Assembly: GCF_015686695.1 (NCBI RefSeq)
Contig: NZ_JADPMR010000004.1
Coordinates: 1,612,001 to 1,676,000 of the forward strand
DNA length: 64,000 nucleotides
Direction of reading: 5' to 3'
Source of the DNA: Vibrio nitrifigilis
GTDB taxonomy: Bacteria; Pseudomonadota; Gammaproteobacteria; Enterobacterales; Vibrionaceae
In this document: in pieces, positions 61,095-64,000 of the stretch
Layout of the letters: each line of letters opens with the position of its first letter
Position numbering within the stretch: position 1 is the stretch's first letter
Notes under the pieces: model-generated
What the model was told of the DNA's origin: nothing
Databases searched by the model: none
What the model saw: only the letters and a program-made list of their open reading frames with translations
Program-made: the position numbers and the translations under genes

Positions 61095-62724
61095 ACAGTT
61101 GAGAAAACGCCTGAGATACATCTTGAAAATAATGGTGTTCACCAATCAGGTGTATGATGCCAGCGCGATGCAGTTTGTGGTTCACTCTTTCGTTGGCACC
61201 AGAAATACATATAGAGATGCCTTGTTGATGCATTGTTAGAATCATTTTTTCTAGTGCCTGTAGGCCTGTGATATCCATAAATGGTACCCATTTCAAACGA
61301 ATTAAAATGGTTTGGGGGGCTGATTGCAATTCAGTAATACTGCGTTCTAATAGATCTGAAGTACCAAAGAAGAAAGGACCATCTACGGCAAATACAAACA
61401 GCTCTTTTGGCATGAAAGTCAGACCGTATTTCTGTAACTCACTGGCCAACTCACTAGATTGATCTTGTTTCATTTCGACGCTGGTGGCCATACGGCGCAC
61501 AAAGTGCAAAATGGCGATAATAACGCCAATGTTTACAGCGACGACCAAATCTGAAAACACAGTCAGTAAGAATGTGGTGATGAGAATGACCACATCTGCT
61601 ATGGGCGCTGTGCGAACCAACTTATAGAAGTGGCGTGCTTCGCTCATGTTCCAAGCCACAACAAATAAAATCGCGCTCAAAGCGGCTAAAGGAATGTTCA
61701 CGGCAAGAGGCGCGAGAACCAATAAAATCACAATTAAGGTGATGGCGTGAACAACGCCAGAAATAGGGCTGTTACCACCATTACGAATATTAGTCGCTGT
61801 GCGAGCAATCGCTCCGGTGGCTGCAATACCACCGAATAGAGGCGAGATCATATTGGCAATGCCCTGACCAATCAGCTCTTGGTTTGAATCGTGTTTTGTG
61901 CCTGCCATTCCATCTGCTACTACCGCAGATAATAATGATTCGATAGCGCCAAGCATGGCAATCGCAAACGCAGGGCCAATCAGTGGCACGAGTTCAGGTA
62001 GGGATATGTTAGGGACGTCAAACTCCGGTAGACCTTGAGGAATGCCACCAAATGCCGTTCCTATGGTGCGAATGTCAGGTGAGGCGACGACATATTGAAT
62101 GAACGTGGCGACGACCAACGCCAGTAGTGGCCCCGGTACTTTTTTAAGCCCAGGTATTTTAGGGCCGACAATCACCAAGACCAAACATAAGCAAGCGAGT
62201 GCGGTGGTAGCCATATTGAGGTTGGAAAAATGCTGTACGAGAAAGAGCAACTTTTGATGAAAATGTTCGCCTTCAACGGCGGGAAGACCGAAGAAATCAC
62301 GCCATTGACCCACCCAAATAATGACACCAATACCACTGGTAAAACCTATGATGACAGGGGTTGGAATAAAACGAATAATGCCGCCTAATTTGGTGAAGCC
62401 AAGTACGAGTAATATTGCACCAGCCATCATAGTCGCAATTTGTAAGCCTGTTATGCCGTATTGGTTGACGATGCCCGCGAGAATCACGATGAAAGCGCCT
62501 GTCGGTCCTGCAATCTGTATGCGAGAACCACCAATCAGCGATACAATAATCCCCGCAAAGATAGACGTATAAATGCCTTGTTCAGGTTTTACCCCGGAGG
62601 CAATTGCAAATGCCATTGCTAAAGGAAGGGCCACAACACCGACGATGACACCGGAACTTAAGTTGGCTAACCAATTTGTTCTTTTTAAGAGCCCAGCTCG
62701 GTATGATTCATAAACGGCAAGCAT
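61069..62724 (-). CDS. SulP family anion transporter with STAS domain
   Basis: 551 residues. Membrane part about 15-400 with the SulP signature around AGPTGAFIVILAG and the helix-10 region GAIARTATNIRNG; STAS domain about 430-545 (VDGPFFFGTSDLLE, LRLKWVPFMDITGLQALEKM given as IRLKWVPFMDITGL). SulP proteins import sulfate, bicarbonate or other anions, so the substrate is open. The final residues, about YPNDLKM and the stop, come from the terminal end of the repeat (61069-61094). ATG 62724; no operon partner. Confidence 0.88.
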   Translation of the reverse strand: MLAVYESYRAGLLKRTNWLANLSSGVIVGVVALPLAMAFAIASGVKPEQGIYTSIFAGIIVSLIGGSRIQIAGPTGAFIVILAGIVNQYGITGLQIATMMAGAILLVLGFTKLGGIIRFIPTPVIIGFTSGIGVIIWVGQWRDFFGLPAVEGEHFHQKLLFLVQHFSNLNMATTALACLCLVLVIVGPKIPGLKKVPGPLLALVVATFIQYVVASPDIRTIGTAFGGIPQGLPEFDVPNISLPELVPLIGPAFAIAMLGAIESLLSAVVADGMAGTKHDSNQELIGQGIANMISPLFGGIAATGAIARTATNIRNGGNSPISGVVHAITLIVILLVLAPLAVNIPLAALSAILFVVAWNMSEARHFYKLVRTAPIADVVILITTFLLTVFSDLVVAVNIGVIIAILHFVRRMATSVEMKQDQSSELASELQKYGLTFMPKELFVFAVDGPFFFGTSDLLERSITELQSAPQTILIRLKWVPFMDITGLQALEKMILTMHQQGISICISGANERVNHKLHRAGIIHLIGEHHYFQDVSQAFSQLLYPNDLKM

Positions 62725-63047
62725 GGTTTGTTACCTTATTCATAAACAGAGAGGGCGGCGATTCTACGCTTATGCTTAGGCGTGTAAATAGGCGGAATAA
62801 GGATAATTAGGATCAGTTGATATTAATCAAAAGTTGTTACTTGAGTATAAATAACCCAATGCAGAACATCATATTATTCGTGGATGAATGAGAGGAAATC
62901 CGCTCTTTTGGAGCGAGAGCGCTTAAATGGGATAGGTGTGCATTTCTGATCTATATTGGTATATGTGAAATACAATATTGTTCATATAAATTAAATTGCT
63001 TAAAATTTGTCCTGTAGGATGTTTTCTATACATAAATGGAGTTTGCT

Positions 63048-63347
63048 ATGATTAACAAGCGTTATTTTAAAACTAAAGATGAAGTAGAAGTTACCTTCGA
63101 AATTGAAGCACCAGAATCGTCATCTCATGCCGCTATTGTGGCTGATTTTCTTGATTGGCATCCAGAGCCCATGAAGAAAAATACACGTTCACATACATTT
63201 AAATTTAAGACTCGATTACCTAAAGATTCTGAATTCCAATTTCGGTATCTACTTGATGAACATGAATGGGTAAATGATCCGAAAGCTGATCAATATATTC
63301 CAAATGGCTACGGTGAGGAAAACTGTTTAGTTTCCACTTATGAATAG
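63048..63347 (+). CDS. Stand-alone CBM48/isoamylase early-set domain protein
   Basis: 99 residues from ATG 63048, with GGAG (63038-63041) six bases upstream; ATG 63036 is in frame but would contain that site. The whole protein is one E-set domain like the glycogen-binding CBM48 of GlgB/GlgX and AMPK: VEVTFEIEAPE, VADFLDWHPEPMKK, FQFRYLLDEHEWVNDPKAD, YIPNGYGEENCLV. It may bind glycogen or another glucan without catalysis. There is no signal peptide, so it is cytoplasmic. Role unknown. Confidence 0.82.
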   Translation: MINKRYFKTKDEVEVTFEIEAPESSSHAAIVADFLDWHPEPMKKNTRSHTFKFKTRLPKDSEFQFRYLLDEHEWVNDPKADQYIPNGYGEENCLVSTYE

Positions 63348-63570
63348 CTTTAGTTGGGCGGATATAAAATAACCGCTATTAGACTTTTCTATAAGTTAAG
63401 TAGGGGTTATTTGTTTGCGTGATGTAAGTGGGCGCTTTCATTGTATGCCATATGTACAAATGAGCCTATGTTGTGACTTTTTTGAACATTCTTTGACGGC
63501 ATCTAGGTGACATTTTTCTCAGAAACCCGTAATCTTGTGCGAGTTTTTATTTGTGAACACGGGTTGGATT
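63348..63570. other. Promoter gap before the shyA-like gene
   Basis: No gene seen. The region upstream of 63571 is T-rich and lacks a strong ribosome site. Confidence 0.35.
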
Positions 63571-64000
63571 GTGGATTTAAGTAACCTGCGACTAAAATTT
63601 TCTGAATTGTCGAAGCGACAAAAAGCATCAGTCATCGGGTTTCCTGTATTAGGACTCGCCATTCTTTCCTCCGCCCTGCATGGAAATGGAAGAGAACAAA
63701 CGGTTCAAATTACCCTTCCTGAGAGCCAAGTTGTTGAAACGATTTTAACCGAACAACAAGATAAACAACATAATATTCCTGATTATGAATACCAGATAAA
63801 ATCTGGTGATACGTTGAGTTCTATCTTTACGCATCTCGGTTTTACTTATCAAGAGTTGCTAAAAATTATGGAAGCCGATCAAGATGCGCTTGCTCTTGAT
63901 ACGCTTCAACCTGGTAATACACTTCAGTTCTGGACGACAGACCAAAATCATGCTGTGAAAAAGATGGAGTTAGTCTTCAACATTGCACATAAAGTTGAAT
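63571..64000 (+). CDS. shyA: Murein DD-endopeptidase, ShyA/MepM-like, N-terminal part (cut by window end)
   Basis: 143 residues are visible and the frame is open at the window edge. Start taken as GTG 63571; GTG 63553 and TTG 63535 are in frame and no ribosome site decides. A basic N-terminus and one membrane helix (GFPVLGLAILSSALHG, about 23-38) precede a LysM/OapA-type segment (YQIKSGDTLSSIFTHLGF and LDTLQPGNTLQFWTT). This is the N-terminal half of the ShyA/MepM M23 endopeptidases that cut murein crosslinks for growth; the catalytic part lies beyond the window. Place in the order pst..shyA fits V. cholerae chromosome II as I recall it. Confidence 0.8.
   Translation, partial: MDLSNLRLKFSELSKRQKASVIGFPVLGLAILSSALHGNGREQTVQITLPESQVVETILTEQQDKQHNIPDYEYQIKSGDTLSSIFTHLGFTYQELLKIMEADQDALALDTLQPGNTLQFWTTDQNHAVKKMELVFNIAHKVE

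Noticed and set aside
1..64000. CRISPR arrays, tRNA, rRNA, integrase or phage genes
   Set aside because: None seen: no short regularly spaced repeats and no recognisable tRNA arms or integrase motifs. The palindromic repeat is not an array.

Overview
The window reads as a Vibrionaceae chromosome segment, most likely from the second (smaller) chromosome. Several products look like close orthologues of well known Vibrio proteins: the VcINDY-type dicarboxylate transporter (5404-6795), the vSGLT sodium/galactose symporter (20519-22150), the c-di-GMP receptor PlzD (35394-36122) and a Qrr quorum-sensing RNA (about 35251-35363). From memory, the order INDY / DUF2057 / sstT / DUF368 / plzD / ybgA-merR-phr / lpp / pstSCAB / shyA is that of V. 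cholerae chromosome II. A 266-bp palindromic intergenic repeat occurs as two full copies and several fragments. The species was not identified. No rRNA, tRNA, CRISPR array, prophage or insertion sequence with a transposase gene was seen.

Layout. 1-2.2 kb: end of a TRAP transporter operon. 2.2-7.5 kb: amino-acid permease, AEC carrier, INDY dicarboxylate transporter and a DUF2057 periplasmic protein. 7.8-9.9 kb: a GntR(YtrA-type)-ABC operon behind a near-perfect 34-bp palindrome. 10.3-15.3 kb: repeat, chemoreceptor, IclR regulator paired with a degenerate HutG-like protein, and an HDOD protein. 15.7-19.4 kb: pgpB, DUF445, a Caps_synth-type glycosyltransferase and an orphan DUF5718-like gene. 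19.4-24.9 kb: a 1-kb regulatory gap, sglT, a cNMP/CBS/DUF294 protein and a DnaQ-like exonuclease. 24.9-31.7 kb: a GtrB / GtrA-GtrII glucosylation pair, glgX and a Sel1-repeat membrane protein.

31.9-36.8 kb: sstT, a PCuAC-like protein without copper ligands, the DUF368 lipid-carrier translocase, qrr with its LuxO/sigma-54 control region, plzD and a small ORF. 36.9-44.5 kb: a nuclease-fold protein, an ECF vitamin-type importer (S, A1A2, T) and a tandem pair of TPR/GGDEF proteins, one active-looking and one degenerate. 45-48.2 kb: a ybgA-merR-phrB cluster with two matching operator dyads at its promoter. 48.2-52.8 kb: L,D-transpeptidase, Lpp lipoprotein, DEAD-box helicase and a second chemoreceptor. 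53.1-56.7 kb: pstSCAB behind four 11-bp Pho repeats. 57-64 kb: sbmA, a GNAT acetyltransferase, YjiH, SulP (its last codons lie inside a repeat), a stand-alone CBM48-like protein and the start of a ShyA-type murein endopeptidase.

Themes. Transport and nutrient sensing dominate (TRAP, INDY, AEC, SglT, SstT, ECF, Pst, SulP), with a signalling layer made of Qrr, PlzD, GGDEF and HDOD proteins and two chemoreceptors. Cell-envelope functions are pgpB, gtr, DUF368, Ldt/Lpp and ShyA. The most interesting points are the unlisted Qrr RNA, the probable light-responsive operator pair in front of ybgA-merR-phrB, several proteins that keep an enzyme or metal-site fold but have lost its ligands, and the repeat that supplies the end of a coding sequence.
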